Assembly (NCBI GenBank): GCA_010356995.1
Contig: ML996698.1
Coordinates: 369,923 to 433,922, forward strand
DNA from: Trichodelitschia bisporula
Taxonomy: Eukaryota > Ascomycota > Dothideomycetes > Phaeotrichales > Phaeotrichaceae
Direction of reading: 5' to 3'
Length of the DNA: 64,000 nt
Both the position numbers and the translations under genes were made by a program. A model generated the notes under the pieces. It was not told the origin of the DNA and ran no database searches. It saw nothing but the letters and a program-made list of their open reading frames with translations. Shown here piece after piece: positions 24,655-35,397 of this stretch (the stretch's first letter is position 1; each line of letters starts with the position of its first letter).

Positions 24655-25563
24655 ATGGCGTACAATGGCCTGCCAAATGGATCGGGACCGGACCAAAATT
24701 CTTTCTCTCATAACCTCCACAACCACTTCCCCACGTCGCCCAACTCCTCCACCGCTCACAACCAACAATCCCGCCATCAACATCAACAACATCATCATCA
24801 AGCAACTCGCCCTTTCGGCCCCTCTTTCCACGGCGCAGCCTTCGCTTGCTTCATGAGCGACTCCCCGAATTTCGACATCTTCGAATGGCACCCGGCGTAC
24901 GTAAGCTGCCAGACCTACTTCCTCAACCACGCGCAGCACGAGCCCGTCGTGCAGTCCCTCGCTGCGCTCATCAACATCTGCCTCCCCTACCAGTGGCCCG
25001 CGAACCCCATCTTCAATGCCCAGGCTGGGGCCCAGGCCCCCACGAGCACCTACTCTCCCGCTTCCCATGCTGGCATGGGTACGACTGGGACCGGGTACTC
25101 ATCACCGTACCAGCCACGCGGCCCGACGCAGCCGCTTGGTAGCTCGACGAATAGCTCGCGCAACCCAGGCTCCGGCAGAAGCCCGTTTGTCTCGCTGGTA
25201 CCGTACATTCGGCGGCTGGTGGTAACGGGGTTCGACGGCGACGGCATACTGCACGGCTTCTTCGGTGACGACTGGCGCAAGGGTGTGGGGCCGTTGCAAG
25301 AGTGCGAGCGGCGCAATTACCTCTTCGCAGCGAAGAGTGTTGGCTGGGCCAAGGTCAAATACCAATACGACATGTCGCCAAATGAGAGCGTGCCGTTCCT
25401 CAAACCGCTGCAGAACGTGCAGTTGGCCGAGATTGAGAATGCGGAGAAGACGTGGAGCCAATGGCTTATGATGGAGGACTGGATGGTCGGACCGCGTGCG
25501 CCGATGGAGGAGACGGGCGACCCATCGGCACGTCGCGACGATGGGACGAGGGGTATGCTATGA
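24655..25563 (+). CDS. Fungal conserved protein of unknown function
   Basis: A single uninterrupted frame of 302 aa. The first 60 residues are Asn/His/Gln-rich and disordered. Residues about 60-110 and 175-290 are ordered, with conserved-looking blocks SPNFDIFEWHPAY, VPYIRRLVVTGFDGDG, HGFFGDDWRKGVGPL and ERRNYLFAAKS. The C-terminal part ends in an acidic Trp-rich segment (TWSQWLMMEDWMVGP). No catalytic signature, signal peptide or membrane segment is visible. I recall similar proteins only from Pezizomycotina and cannot name a function. The start is the first ATG after a pyrimidine-rich leader. Codon bias is strong and C-ending, supporting real coding. Confidence 0.82.
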   Translation: MAYNGLPNGSGPDQNSFSHNLHNHFPTSPNSSTAHNQQSRHQHQQHHHQATRPFGPSFHGAAFACFMSDSPNFDIFEWHPAYVSCQTYFLNHAQHEPVVQSLAALINICLPYQWPANPIFNAQAGAQAPTSTYSPASHAGMGTTGTGYSSPYQPRGPTQPLGSSTNSSRNPGSGRSPFVSLVPYIRRLVVTGFDGDGILHGFFGDDWRKGVGPLQECERRNYLFAAKSVGWAKVKYQYDMSPNESVPFLKPLQNVQLAEIENAEKTWSQWLMMEDWMVGPRAPMEETGDPSARRDDGTRGML

Positions 25564-26262
25564 TGATGGCGCGGGGTATGAAGGAGTTCCTTCTGAGGCG
25601 GTAGCTGAGGGGGGCGCAAGGCGTCTGTGGCTTATCGACTTCCGGATATATTTTTTTTTCTGGCTTTTGGACGCATGTGGGAGGATAATGAAGGCACCAT
25701 TCAGGCACCATTCAGGCGTTGGTAATGGGAGAAATCTTCAGAAAAGCTCGGCTGGGTTATGTCTCTCATCGAGCAACAATCGTAGGTGTAGATCCGTACG
25801 GACTTGACTAAAGGCATCTGTGAGCATTCTGCCAGCCTTGTGAGCACAGTCCTTCGTTTCACTTGATGCTCCCAAAGTGTACTATCATAATGAACTGATT
25901 GGGGAACCAGGCCGAGGGTCTAGACTTCATGGCCTTGCTCAGTTGCGCCACTATTTGCGGTGTGGCTAACGGGCGCGGTCGTGGCGGATTGGTGTGGCTG
26001 CGGATGCTGGGGCTGGCCTTCAGGAACACCAAAACGTCTTGGAATGCACCTGACAACTTCAGTGAATTGTTGATGGCTTATTTCACATTTCACGACGTTT
26101 ATACTTATATTGACGCTGCAATGATATGCTCAAAATAACCATGCTTCATGACTTCCCGGCATATCGCCCAGAGTCTCCTTGAGACACGCACCAGCGCGAG
26201 AAGCTTCTTCACATCCACGCCTTACATCCCACGCATCCGTAGACCCCTGGTGTTTCTGGCGG

Positions 26263-26279
26263 CACGTGAAAATCACGTG
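26263..26279. promoter_or_regulatory. Paired CACGTG E-boxes upstream of MED5
   Basis: Two CACGTG hexamers with 11-bp start-to-start spacing, one helical turn, about 220 bp before the MED5 ATG. CACGTG is bound by bHLH factors such as Cbf1, Pho4 and SREBP types. Confidence 0.4.
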
Positions 26280-26315
26280 TACCTCACGAACCTCCCACGC
26301 GAAGGACCGTGGAGT

Positions 26316-26376
26316 GAGACGCTTAAGAGGGACGCTCACAGAGACGCTCAAGGAGGGACGCTCAGAGACGCATACC
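26316..26376. repeat. Imperfect short tandem array (GACGCTCA core)
   Basis: Five variants of AGACGCTYA or GGACGCTCA follow one another at 11-15 bp spacing in the MED5 upstream region. Confidence 0.55.
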
Positions 26377-26497
26377 CTTCGGCACTTACTCAGATACGCG
26401 TTCGAAAGTCTTCAACTGTTTACGAAGCGGACACCTCCACCTAGTAGAGTATGACACAACCTTCATCGACTTCAGCGCGACTACCCTAACCAGCAAA

Positions 26498-29400
26498 ATG
26501 ACAGCCACCGCCGACCCCGTCAAGATATGGTCCAGCTTCCTGGAGAGGTGTTTGAAAAACCGGATTCGGGTCGACCAGTTCGAGCGCCTCACTGAGGAAC
26601 TCTACAAGAGAACACCAATATTCCGGCGGACGCTTGCCGAACTGCTCTTGGACTGCCAGTCTCTCACAGGAAACATCGTCGATCCTCTCTTATTCACCTA
26701 TTGCGAATATCTGCTCGGCGTTTCTCGCATCGGTGCCGCCGACCTTCTTTCCGCCCTTTTCTTGCGGTCCCGCCAGCATGCCAACTCGCTTGCGGCTGAG
26801 GGCCAGCTTCCGTCGAAGCTCGTCTGCAGTCCGCCTGAGCTGGACCATATCATTCTGGACCAGCTGACCCGTGCCTTTGTTAGTGGAAAGCACCCGAAAA
26901 CGCGCGGCGAAGGGCTGTCAACGCTTAAAGTTCTTTCCCAATGGATGATGGCCATAACGAAGCCGAACGATCCACTGATGCCTGCGTTGGACCACCACTT
27001 TGTTCTTGTATGCGACGCCTTGGGCATGTTTGCCACCGCCATTGTGGAGAATCCGCGTATTTCCGGGTTCATTGATGCTGGAATACAGAAAGGTAGGCAC
27101 CCTTGATCGCTTTATGGCTCGGTGGGCTCACCGATTCTGTTCCAGATTTACGGAAAGATCTGTCACAAGCACTGTCATCATTCGTGGCTTACTGGGGCCA
27201 TGTATCTCCGCAACACCCGCAGAATGCCAACCGGCTTGACATGTCGCAGAAGCAACGAGGCCTCACTGATGAGGGGCTGGACGGCTCTTCTAGCCAGACA
27301 GCGCTTGATGTTGCAGCCGCGATACAAGTAGAGTCTGTTATCGATCTCCCTTCCATGTACACCCGCGCTGGTGTTTTCATATTTCTGAGCTCTTTGGTAC
27401 AAGTGCCCTTATCTTCATGCTAAGCATATCTAACATCACAGCTCTCGGCATATCCGTTGACTGACGACAGCATGATGCTGGGCTATCTCAGCATGAGGTA
27501 CAAGGTATTCAATCATGACTATCATATGATCAAAATCTAAATCTGGTCTAGGGAGACACACAACAGCTGGTCGTGGATCTCATTGTTGCTTCCTTCGACT
27601 TATTGCTCAGTGCTACTGAACGAAACGAATCTGGCCAAACAATTGATTCCCTCAAGTCATTTCTCATCAATAAGATTCCGGCTCTTCTTGTCAGCTTGAT
27701 GGGGTCTATGTATCCCAGTGTAACGCCAGAATTTTGCATCGCTCAGGCACTCCAGCACGTCGACCCCAACGCCTTTCCTCCTTTCTCCTCCGGCATGATC
27801 AGCAACAGCACCCTTCAGGAGGTCCGTCAAGAGTTCCTCTTTGCTTGTGTCTTGCATTCTCTGCTCCCCGCAGAAAACATCGACAGACTATTGGGAGAGA
27901 CCCCTCTTGCCTACCCGCCCAATCCTCACAGCCGCTATCTCAAGGAAGATTTGTTGCAACAATGCGCCAACGACCCGGGCAAGGTCATTCAGCTAATCAC
28001 GGAACTGGAAAAACTGGATGGGAATGCGGGAGCGATTGTGCATGCTGTTACAGAGGTATGTGGTTGTCAATGGTATTTTAGCCTCTAATGTCCTAGGTCA
28101 TTCGCAACTCCTGCGCTTCAAAAGACACCATGTCCCTCAAGTCAATATGCAATGCAATTACGGGCAAGCCGCCATTACTGGATCTTTTTCTCCAGTTTAC
28201 TTCACCTCCAAGCATACTGCAACCGCTTTGCCACGTGCTTGATACTTGGAGATACGAAGAGGATCAAGTCGAGTTCCAACCTGTATACGACGAGTTCGCA
28301 TCGGTATTTCTTCTCGTGCTCACTTTCATATATCGATATGACTTTACTCCGACTGAGTTGGGTATTAACCCAAGTTCATTTGTGGCCATTTTCCTCATCA
28401 ATGGTGACAGAGCCTTCCAAGTCGACGAGCTCAGCCAGGAACAAGCCAAGCACCTGACAAGCTGGACCCGGGGGCTCTTCGAGCCTGGACCACTTCCCGA
28501 TGATGTAACCGGATCCTGCCGCCCTCAGCAGTTTTATCAGATCGTGCCAACTCTGTTTGCACAAGCAGTAGTCGCGTATGCCGAGGGGGTGATTGACACT
28601 AAGGCGATGGACAGCGGACTCGAATGTAAGGTTGGCTTCTCGTACTTCCGCACGTTTCTAACATCCGCAGACATTCTTGAGCCCTTTCTGCTGCCTTCTC
28701 TTATCGGCATCATCCGTTGGATGATCACGTATATTTGGTCACATCCCAAGGCTGATACGGACGTCCTACTCCACATCTTACGCCGGGTCACTCGAATATC
28801 AACCCAGTCAGACCCAGATGTTCAGGCCATGCATGCCACAATTATGTCCATACTTTACCCAATGCTCTCACGATCCCTACATAACCTCACCCGCCGTCAT
28901 CCTGAGCGTCAGGACATCTCTCCCATTCTCAACACCCTAAAACCCTACTCTGACTTCCGCCGCAGCCGCTACGGCACCACTAACGAATGGCCCGGAAGCG
29001 GCAGTATCAACCTCAAGCACACACTCCACAACTCCTTCCAGGCCATGGTCATGTGGTCGACGCAAGCCACCATCCAAGCCGTCCAAAACCCCCCAAGCAC
29101 ATACGCCCACCGCCAATTCTGGATCGGCCAGCGCCTCCTCGGCGCTAAAGCCGTCTTGGGAATAATTCTCGATTGCATCAAGGCTCAGACAGAGGCCCAG
29201 AACGGCACTGCCGCCGCCATCGCCCTTGACGTTGCGGCCTCCCTCGTGTGCGCACCCACGCCGGAAGATACACCCATCCCAGTCAGGTGGCTCGGGTCAG
29301 TGGCGCCGGTACTCGGCGCGCGGCGTTCCGGCCGGATTAATCTAGCGGAGGCGCTGAAGGCGGAATTCGACGAGGCAGGCCGGCTTATGGGACACGATAC

Positions 29401-29770
29401 CGTGGCGGCGGAGACGGTGGTTCGGCTTTGGAAGCGGGTGGAGCAGCAGCTTGCTGCGCAAGCGCATGTGGGGCTTGTGGTTGATGCGGGCGTTGGCGTT
29501 GTCGAGGGTGATATGCTTGCGGGTATGGAGGTTGCGGCTGCGGCGGCAGTGGCGGCGGTGGGGCAGGTTGATGGGGCGGGTGATGTGGGTGACATGGTGG
29601 ATTATGGGGCGGTGCAGGGTGGGATGGATTTGGATGATGATGGGATGGGCATGGGCATGGGAGGGGATTCGAGTGTGAATGGCTTGATGCAGGGAGGGTT
29701 GACGGATGATGATATTTTCGGTGGTTTGGAATTGGGAGAGGGCATGGATTTGGATTACCCGTTCAACTGA
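26498..29770 (+). CDS. MED5: Mediator complex subunit 5 (Med5/Nut1)
   Basis: Exons 26498-27092, 27146-27396, 27442-27504, 27552-28055, 28097-28625 and 28671-29770 give 1013 aa. Med5 is a tail-module subunit of Mediator that relays activator signals to RNA polymerase II. Family hallmarks are the N-terminal WSSFLERCLKNRI block and CEYLLGVSRI, then YKGDTQQLVVDLIVASFD across the third splice. RSRYGTTNEWPG and AHRQFWIGQRLLGAKAVL follow further on. The protein is alpha-helical with no catalytic motifs and ends in an acidic Gly/Met/Asp-rich tail. Intron 5 (45 nt) is a multiple of three without a stop, so it looks like coding sequence. Removing it restores GLEYILEPFLLPSL. Length agrees with the family. 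Confidence 0.9.
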
Positions 29771-30041
29771 AGGTGCTGTCCGCGAAGGACGCTCTAGTTG
29801 CTATTCAAATCGTTCGAGCACATCAATTTGGGTTGTTAGGAAGAACCTGGTATCTGATTTCTCCGCCGAAATCAATTCATGTCCACTGTTGCACCTCTCG
29901 TTGCATGGAGATGACCTTTACGTGTAAAGACAAGGGGCTACATCTCGGAAAGCCACCAACCCCGCAGCCAAATACTACGTATAGTCAACCAACTCGTCGA
30001 GCCCTGCCAGCCCGCAACGCTAGAGGCCGGAAAAAAAAGTC

Positions 30042-30047
30042 AAAAAA
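30042..30047 (-). terminator. Pol III T-run of tRNA-Trp
   Basis: Six T on the minus strand about 12 bases after the tRNA 3' end, with a second, longer run further downstream. Confidence 0.6.
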
Positions 30048-30058
30048 GATGAGGGCAT

Positions 30059-30150
30059 TGAACCCGACCCGACTTGAACGGATAACCTTCTGGAGACTAG
30101 TGTCATTCCATTGTCTGGAATCAGATGCGCTACCGTTGCGCCACGGGTCC
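30059..30150 (-). tRNA. tRNA-Trp (anticodon CCA) with an intron of about 20 nt
   Basis: On the minus strand the acceptor GGACCCG pairs with CGGGTTC (one G-T). The D arm is GCGC-AACGGTA-GCGC. The anticodon CCA is at 30118-30116, and the T arm is ATCCG-TTCAAGT-CGGGT. The anticodon stem is TCTGA/CCAGA with an A-C mismatch at the closing pair. Surplus bases after position 37 (about 30114-30095) are best explained as an intron. The discriminator is A, complementing T30059. Confidence 0.9.
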
Positions 30151-30479
30151 GATGCGAGACCCCGGTGAGGGGGCTGGAAGATTTTGCGTCTGTTTCAAAA
30201 TTATAGGGCAAAACCAAAGCCGAAGTCGGCAGATGTTTTATGTCGGAATCGCAGAGGAGCCGGAAAAGACCATGTTTAGTTCAGGAGTCGGTCTCGCACG
30301 CAGAGACTACATACACCACTTTCCTTCTTTTCTTTTCCTTTCTTATTGTAGAAAGTGCTCATGGTGCTTGTTTGGATGGTCACACCAGCAATGGCCTCAA
30401 ACTCTTGCGTGTATTTTCTAAGTCTATGCGGACTATTGTACATGCACTGGACACACTTTCAAGTCAAAGTCAGAACCGC

Positions 30480-31329
30480 TCATCCGGCTTGCCTTGAAGA
30501 ATGACCTCCTAGCGTAACGATGTTCGTATATCTCTCATACTCCCATTTATGGTCAAGCACCCATTTCGATATGGCCTCGAAATCACGGCACTGCCTCGGC
30601 GGGCTATGATCAAACTCCAAATCCTTCCCCGTGCTAACCAAGGTCACATCGCCGTTGCACATGACCGCCTGCCGCAAATAGTCAACGCAGTGGAGCGTGT
30701 GGCGGGTCCATGGGTGCTGATCAGTGCGGTTGGGGTTGAGTTGGTACATGAACGGCGCGCTGATGATGTCCATACGGATGCGCTCCTGGCTCAGAGGTTA
30801 GCAAGCTTCCATAGCGAAATGGAAGGCCATATACCAGACAATGCAGCTGGTGGAACATATCGACCTGGAGAACGGTCTCGCCGTCGGCCGTGCGCTGCTT
30901 CGAGGTTGGAAGGCCGAGCTCAACAGCCCAGGCTGAGGGGGCGGAGATAAGACCATTGTTGCGATCACGCGTGATGTTCATCCAGTAGTCATTGGCAAGG
31001 TCGGTATTAAGGGCAAGCGCAAGATCAGACTTGTTGACACTGAAGGTCTGCGAGATGCTGTAAGAGAGAGGAAGGCCATCTGCAGTAGGTCAGTTGTGAT
31101 TAGTCCTCAAGTGTTTTTTGTGGGGAAACTTGCGTCCGTGGGGAAAAGGCGTGTGGGTGAGCCTCCATAAGCCATAACCAACTGAGAATACTAGCAAGTG
31201 AATAACTTCTATGTAGAATACAAGTCGAGGAAGAGACAGCCGCGACCGAGCGTGGCATAAAATTGGCTCAGCATCGGCATCAGCAGAGTGCAGTGGAGCG
31301 TATTTGGCGTCTCCGTTTCTGTGCATCAT
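30480..31329 (-). CDS. UstYa-family (DUF3328) membrane-anchored protein
   Basis: Exons (minus) 31329-31134, 31079-30835 and 30785-30480 give 248 aa. UstYa-type proteins act as oxidases or cyclases in fungal RiPP (dikaritin) and some other secondary pathways. The protein has the usual layout: a short cytosolic N-terminus with KYAPL, one transmembrane helix near residues 40-57, then a lumenal domain. That domain carries the two diagnostic HxxHC motifs (FHQLHCL, split from ERIRMD by intron 2, and HTLHCVDYLRQ). Intron 1 has a GC donor (GCAAGT): exon phase and the stop codon in the alternative frame exclude the only nearby GT. No second UstYa gene, precursor peptide or other biosynthetic gene is beside it. 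The substrate is unknown. Confidence 0.87.
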
Positions 31330-31561
31330 GAGTGACGAGCATACCAGATAACCAGCGATCAGGAAGAAGTTGGCCGAAGAAGAAAGAGAGGATGGCGATA
31401 TAATCGGCGAGATGGATTTCAGAGGTGACCTGAAGCAATGCCAAGACGGGATCGCTTCGATGATCCACCGTGGATCATCACCAACTTGAAACATGAAAAG
31501 GCGGAGCAGTTACGGACGTACGCTCTAACAAACAAGCATTGGCCGTGCACTCAGAAGCGTT

Positions 31562-33010
31562 TCATTCAAGATCAGGTGACGCTGTGACCAGGCGATCTCT
31601 TTGGGTCATCACCCATTCTTCGCTAGCAAGTCCGTTCTCCTTGTCCCTAGCCAGCTTGACAGGATCCTTATGCCAGTCGCATGCGAAGTCGCAGGCGGGT
31701 GTAGCGGTATCGCCAAAGTATTCGTTTATGAGTTGGTGTCGACATTTGTTAGTGGTTTCGCAATATGTGATCAGAGCTTGCAAGCTCTTTGTGCGGCTCT
31801 CCATGTTACTCAGGGCGGCGGCGCCTGGTCGATTGCTTTCCTTCCTGGCATTGTCTCTGCTCAGCATCATGGCGGCGCGGTCGCGGTCTTCCCTTCCATA
31901 GTACAAGATGCAGGCGCTCGCCTTGCCATCTCGACCAGCACGACCAGCTTCTTGATAGAAGCCTTCAAAGCTTTTCGGGATCTGCCAATGGACCACAAAG
32001 CGTACGTCTTTCTTGTCGATGCCCATTCCGAAGGCTGTTGTGGCGACGATGACATCGTATCCCTGTAGCCCTTCTACCCATCTTTTCATGTTTTCGTCTT
32101 TCTCCTCGGCGGCGAGACCGGCGTGGTACGGCTTAGCACCGATCCCGTCCTCCCGAAGCCGAGAAGCAAGGGCTTCACAATCCTTCCGATAGAGGGTGTA
32201 GATAATTCCGCTGATGTTCTCCCTTTTGCCCACCGCATTCAACTGGGCTTTTCGGGTAGGCCCGGCTCGGCGGGCATGTACACCCTTCAGCCAGGTAACG
32301 AAGTTGTCATAGTGATCCTTTTCATCCTGTTTGAAGCGTACCTCAAAGTGTAAATTCGGACGGCTTGTGGTTGTTAAGAAAAGTTTCAAGCGCGACGCAT
32401 CTAAACCCAGCATGCTTATTATGTCATTGCGGACTACCGAGGTTGCCGTAGCTGTGCAGCATATGAGTGGAACGTCGGGGAATTCCTTCTTGAAGAAAGA
32501 GAGCTGCTGGAAAGCCGGTCGAAAGTCATGTCCCCATTCACTGATGCAGTGGGCCTCGTCAATTGCAATGCGCGCAAGTTCCCTCTGCTCGTATATGATG
32601 CGGAGCACCCTCCGGAAATGGTCCAAAGCGCATTGCTCCGGGGTAACGTAGAGAAGCCGTGTCTTTGGATGTCCGCATTGTAGGTCTGCCATGATATCCT
32701 TCCTATCATTTCGAGGAGTGTTGCCGTTGAGGGATTCGACCTTGATATTGGCCGCGCGGAGTGAGGCAATTTGGTTGTTCATAAGGGCCAAAAGCGGAGA
32801 TATCACTATTGTAATGCCGAAATCCACCACAGCGGGAAGTTGAAAGCATAGGCTCTTGCCAAAGGACGTGGCGGCCTGAAGGAAGATATCATCGCCGTTG
32901 AGGGCCGCTGTGATGACATCGCGTTGAAGTGGCCGAAATTCCGTTTTTCCGAAGACCTTTCGCAGAGTAAACTCGATATCGAAGTGACGAATCTTCTTTG
33001 GTACCGGCAT
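31562..33010 (-). CDS. RecQ-family ATP-dependent DNA helicase
   Basis: A single exon of 482 aa. The ordered helicase motifs are motif 0 (FRPLQRDVI), Walker A in the variant form ATSFGKSL, and the DEAH box (IDEAHCISEWGHDFRP). CTATAT, then VATTAFGMGIDKKDVRFVVH and QEAGRAGRDG follow. A short RecQ-Ct zinc segment is present (CRHQLINEYF, then C..AC), but there is no HRDC domain, so this is a small RecQ. RecQ helicases unwind recombination and replication intermediates. The frame is open to an upstream ATG at 33184, which would add 58 residues rich in Arg, Ser and Leu and nearly free of acidic residues. I chose 33010 because motif 0 follows closely. It runs in the same direction as the PPR gene, 267 bp upstream. 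Confidence 0.88.
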   Translation of the reverse strand: MPVPKKIRHFDIEFTLRKVFGKTEFRPLQRDVITAALNGDDIFLQAATSFGKSLCFQLPAVVDFGITIVISPLLALMNNQIASLRAANIKVESLNGNTPRNDRKDIMADLQCGHPKTRLLYVTPEQCALDHFRRVLRIIYEQRELARIAIDEAHCISEWGHDFRPAFQQLSFFKKEFPDVPLICCTATATSVVRNDIISMLGLDASRLKLFLTTTSRPNLHFEVRFKQDEKDHYDNFVTWLKGVHARRAGPTRKAQLNAVGKRENISGIIYTLYRKDCEALASRLREDGIGAKPYHAGLAAEEKDENMKRWVEGLQGYDVIVATTAFGMGIDKKDVRFVVHWQIPKSFEGFYQEAGRAGRDGKASACILYYGREDRDRAAMMLSRDNARKESNRPGAAALSNMESRTKSLQALITYCETTNKCRHQLINEYFGDTATPACDFACDWHKDPVKLARDKENGLASEEWVMTQRDRLVTASPDLE

Positions 33011-33277
33011 TCTGAAACCCAGTGTATGCAGCGGACGCGATGCAGATGAGTCTACGGTGGAGCAGGAGGTATGCTTATTTGAGCTGCTCAACACAGGCCC
33101 GACTGGGTGCTGAAGCAACCAGGCCGTAAGGCCCAAGCACGTGATATTCTGGCGTAGTCGAAAGGCTGAAACGGGATATTCCACCGCAACTCGAGGGGCG
33201 TTCAGGCACTCTCAGAGTTCGAGAGCGAACGTCTTCGTAAGTTGGGTCACAGCTTAGTGTCCGATAACAGATTATAT

Positions 33278-34822
33278 TCAAGGCGAATCTGGTAGCTCTA
33301 GTAGCTCAGTTGCAAGTAACAAAGCCTTTATCGTGGGCTTCCACCTGCGAGAAATCTCCGCCCAGATGTCTAATGCCCGCTCGCGCTTGGTGCACCGGAT
33401 GAAAGCTTGAACCACACCTATGGCCAGGCCCTGGTCTATCCACACATCTTGCTGAGGATCATCACACGCTTGGATGAATTGCGCCCATATATCCTCCAGC
33501 TTAGATCTTTTCCAAGACGAATAGCGAATGCCGCCATGGATTCGAAAGCCCTTGAAGAGCCAGAAAAATGTGGATCCGTTAAGGGCAATATCCTTCGCCT
33601 GCATCTCGCTCATCAACTCTAAGATACGGTCGACGTTGCCAGACTCTGTGGCATGGTATCTGATGAATGATCTGTACGTGATCCAGTCCGGGGCTACGGG
33701 AGTTATGGGTTCGAACTGCTGCCGGGCCCCAGGGTTTTCCCGCCACTGGTTGGCAGCGACGGTCAGAAGCCGGTGGAACTGCCGCCTTTCGTGCCAGGTT
33801 CTCGGCGGGTGCAGAGCGGTTCGCTTCTCCTCATCGAGGGCCTTCATCCGTTCCAGGACCTGCTCCGCAGCGGGAAGTTCGCCGGCGTTCATCAATGAAG
33901 TGATGACGTTATTCAGGACCGAGGCGTCCACAATTTCTCCGGCTTCCACGAGGTCGGCATACGCTCGTCTAACACCATCCCCATCCCTCTGCAAGCCTTT
34001 GAAGTAGATCTGAGCCATCCTCGAGAACCGGTCCAGGGGCAGTCCGCGCCGCGCCGCCTCCTGCGTCAGTACTTCCGCAAGAGCATGCTTGCCGGATTTA
34101 ACAGCTATGTCGAATAGAATGGAGAAAGTGACATGGCTGCTTTGGACCCCGGCCTCCTTTTCCATCTCTTGCCATATCGAGAGCGCGGACTCGAGATCTA
34201 GGGACGAGCTCTCGCCCAAGCAATACCCGGCAAGGTGAATGGCAGTATTCCACTCCTTCTGCCGGATTGAGATGTTTGCTTCTTTCATGTCATCGAGAAC
34301 GGAAAGATAGCGCAAGCTGACGTGTTTTGTTTTTCGCGGAATGACTGACAGGCGAAAGAGAAGCCCCGTTAGAAGAGTTCGAGGTAGAGAGGCAGCACGT
34401 GGTACTGGTAGAGCTTGATACGCTTCAAAAATTTGGCTAGGGCGAGCGTCCTCGTTGCGGAGAAGACGTCGCAACCTAGTGAGTTCAATGGGAGCCAGGG
34501 GAGGTAAGGAGTCGGTATAATCCTGGATATCGCTAGAAAGGGATTCCTCACTGTCGAAGAAAACTCCTGAGTCAGAGAAAGGGGCCGGCCCGGACATATC
34601 CCCTTCGTGGTATATGTCAACCAAGCTCCTGAGTTCTTGCCGTGACATTCCCACTGATCGGACATCGGACTTGTCCTTGCAAGACGACAGTACTGCTGAA
34701 TCCGACAGTCTTCTCCTCTTAGTTTTCCTATGCGGAGCCAGAGCAACGGATGACCAGCCGCGGACGGAGTGCTTCGGACAGGTGCTAGCCCGTATCAGAG
34801 CTTGGATGAATATGCTTTCCAT
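33278..34822 (-). CDS. PPR-like mitochondrial protein
   Basis: A single exon of 514 aa. The N-terminus (ALIRASTCPKHSVRGW, then a KTKRRRL patch) looks like a mitochondrial presequence. From residue about 150 the sequence is helical with PPR-type spacing: AIHLAGYCLG, WQEMEKEAGVQSSHVTFSILFD, VITSLMNAGELPAAEQVLERM and ILELMSEMQAKDI. PPR proteins bind organelle RNA and act in its processing or translation. The frame is open to an upstream ATG at 35002 (60 extra residues), so the start is uncertain. The gene is divergent from the mitoribosomal gene mS23, which supports a mitochondrial role. The RNA target is unknown. Confidence 0.75.
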   Translation of the reverse strand: MESIFIQALIRASTCPKHSVRGWSSVALAPHRKTKRRRLSDSAVLSSCKDKSDVRSVGMSRQELRSLVDIYHEGDMSGPAPFSDSGVFFDSEESLSSDIQDYTDSLPPLAPIELTRLRRLLRNEDARPSQIFEAYQALPVPRAASLPRTLLTGLLFRLSVIPRKTKHVSLRYLSVLDDMKEANISIRQKEWNTAIHLAGYCLGESSSLDLESALSIWQEMEKEAGVQSSHVTFSILFDIAVKSGKHALAEVLTQEAARRGLPLDRFSRMAQIYFKGLQRDGDGVRRAYADLVEAGEIVDASVLNNVITSLMNAGELPAAEQVLERMKALDEEKRTALHPPRTWHERRQFHRLLTVAANQWRENPGARQQFEPITPVAPDWITYRSFIRYHATESGNVDRILELMSEMQAKDIALNGSTFFWLFKGFRIHGGIRYSSWKRSKLEDIWAQFIQACDDPQQDVWIDQGLAIGVVQAFIRCTKRERALDIWAEISRRWKPTIKALLLATELLELPDSP

Positions 34823-35397
34823 GGTAGGAGGGCGGAGTGCGTTCGTTATGTAGTGGCGGTAGTCCTGGCCGAAGCAGCGCCGATGCGCTTCCACGGGTCT
34901 TTGGACTGGTGAGGCGCGAAAATATGCGGTGAATGGCCTTGAGCCAAAGTTCAAGGTAGTCAGGCGGCACGTCGTCCTGTCCAGGGCGCGGTGGAGGGAC
35001 ATGAGATGTCGAGCATGTTGTCAAGAATGGTGGCGGGCGAGAGTGAAGTATGCGCAACCCATCCTAGGGTCATGCAATCGGGCAATCCATGCGCCGCTTT
35101 GGGGGGGGTATTCGGGGTAGGAAAGGAGGAGAGGTTGGTGAAGTTGAGCGGTTGGACGTCGCGAAGCTCAGATCTTTCCTGGGGCGAATGTCCACCCAAC
35201 CAACCGGAATTTTTCCGGACCGCGCATTTTGAAGCTTCGCCGGACCACACCCGACCGTTAGCATCCCGCGCACGGCGTAGCAGTAGTAACGCTGCATTTA
35301 AAATCCTGTATGTTCTCTCATTGCACCTCTGCGCATCCTTTCTGTTCCAAATGAACTAACCTCGAGTTGTCGCAGCTTTTCTGGCCTCTTTCTTACC
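34823..35397. promoter_or_regulatory. Divergent promoter region, PPR protein and mS23
   Basis: A 575-bp region between two genes for mitochondrial proteins. No specific motif was identified. Part of it would be coding if the PPR start lies at 35002. Confidence 0.4.

Larger units (their letters stand above)
25564..26497. other. Intergenic upstream of MED5, with E-box pair and short tandem repeats
   Basis: No gene is seen. Two features are visible. Two CACGTG E-boxes lie at 26263-26268 and 26274-26279. An imperfect GACGCTCA-type tandem array runs through about 26316-26376. Confidence 0.5.
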
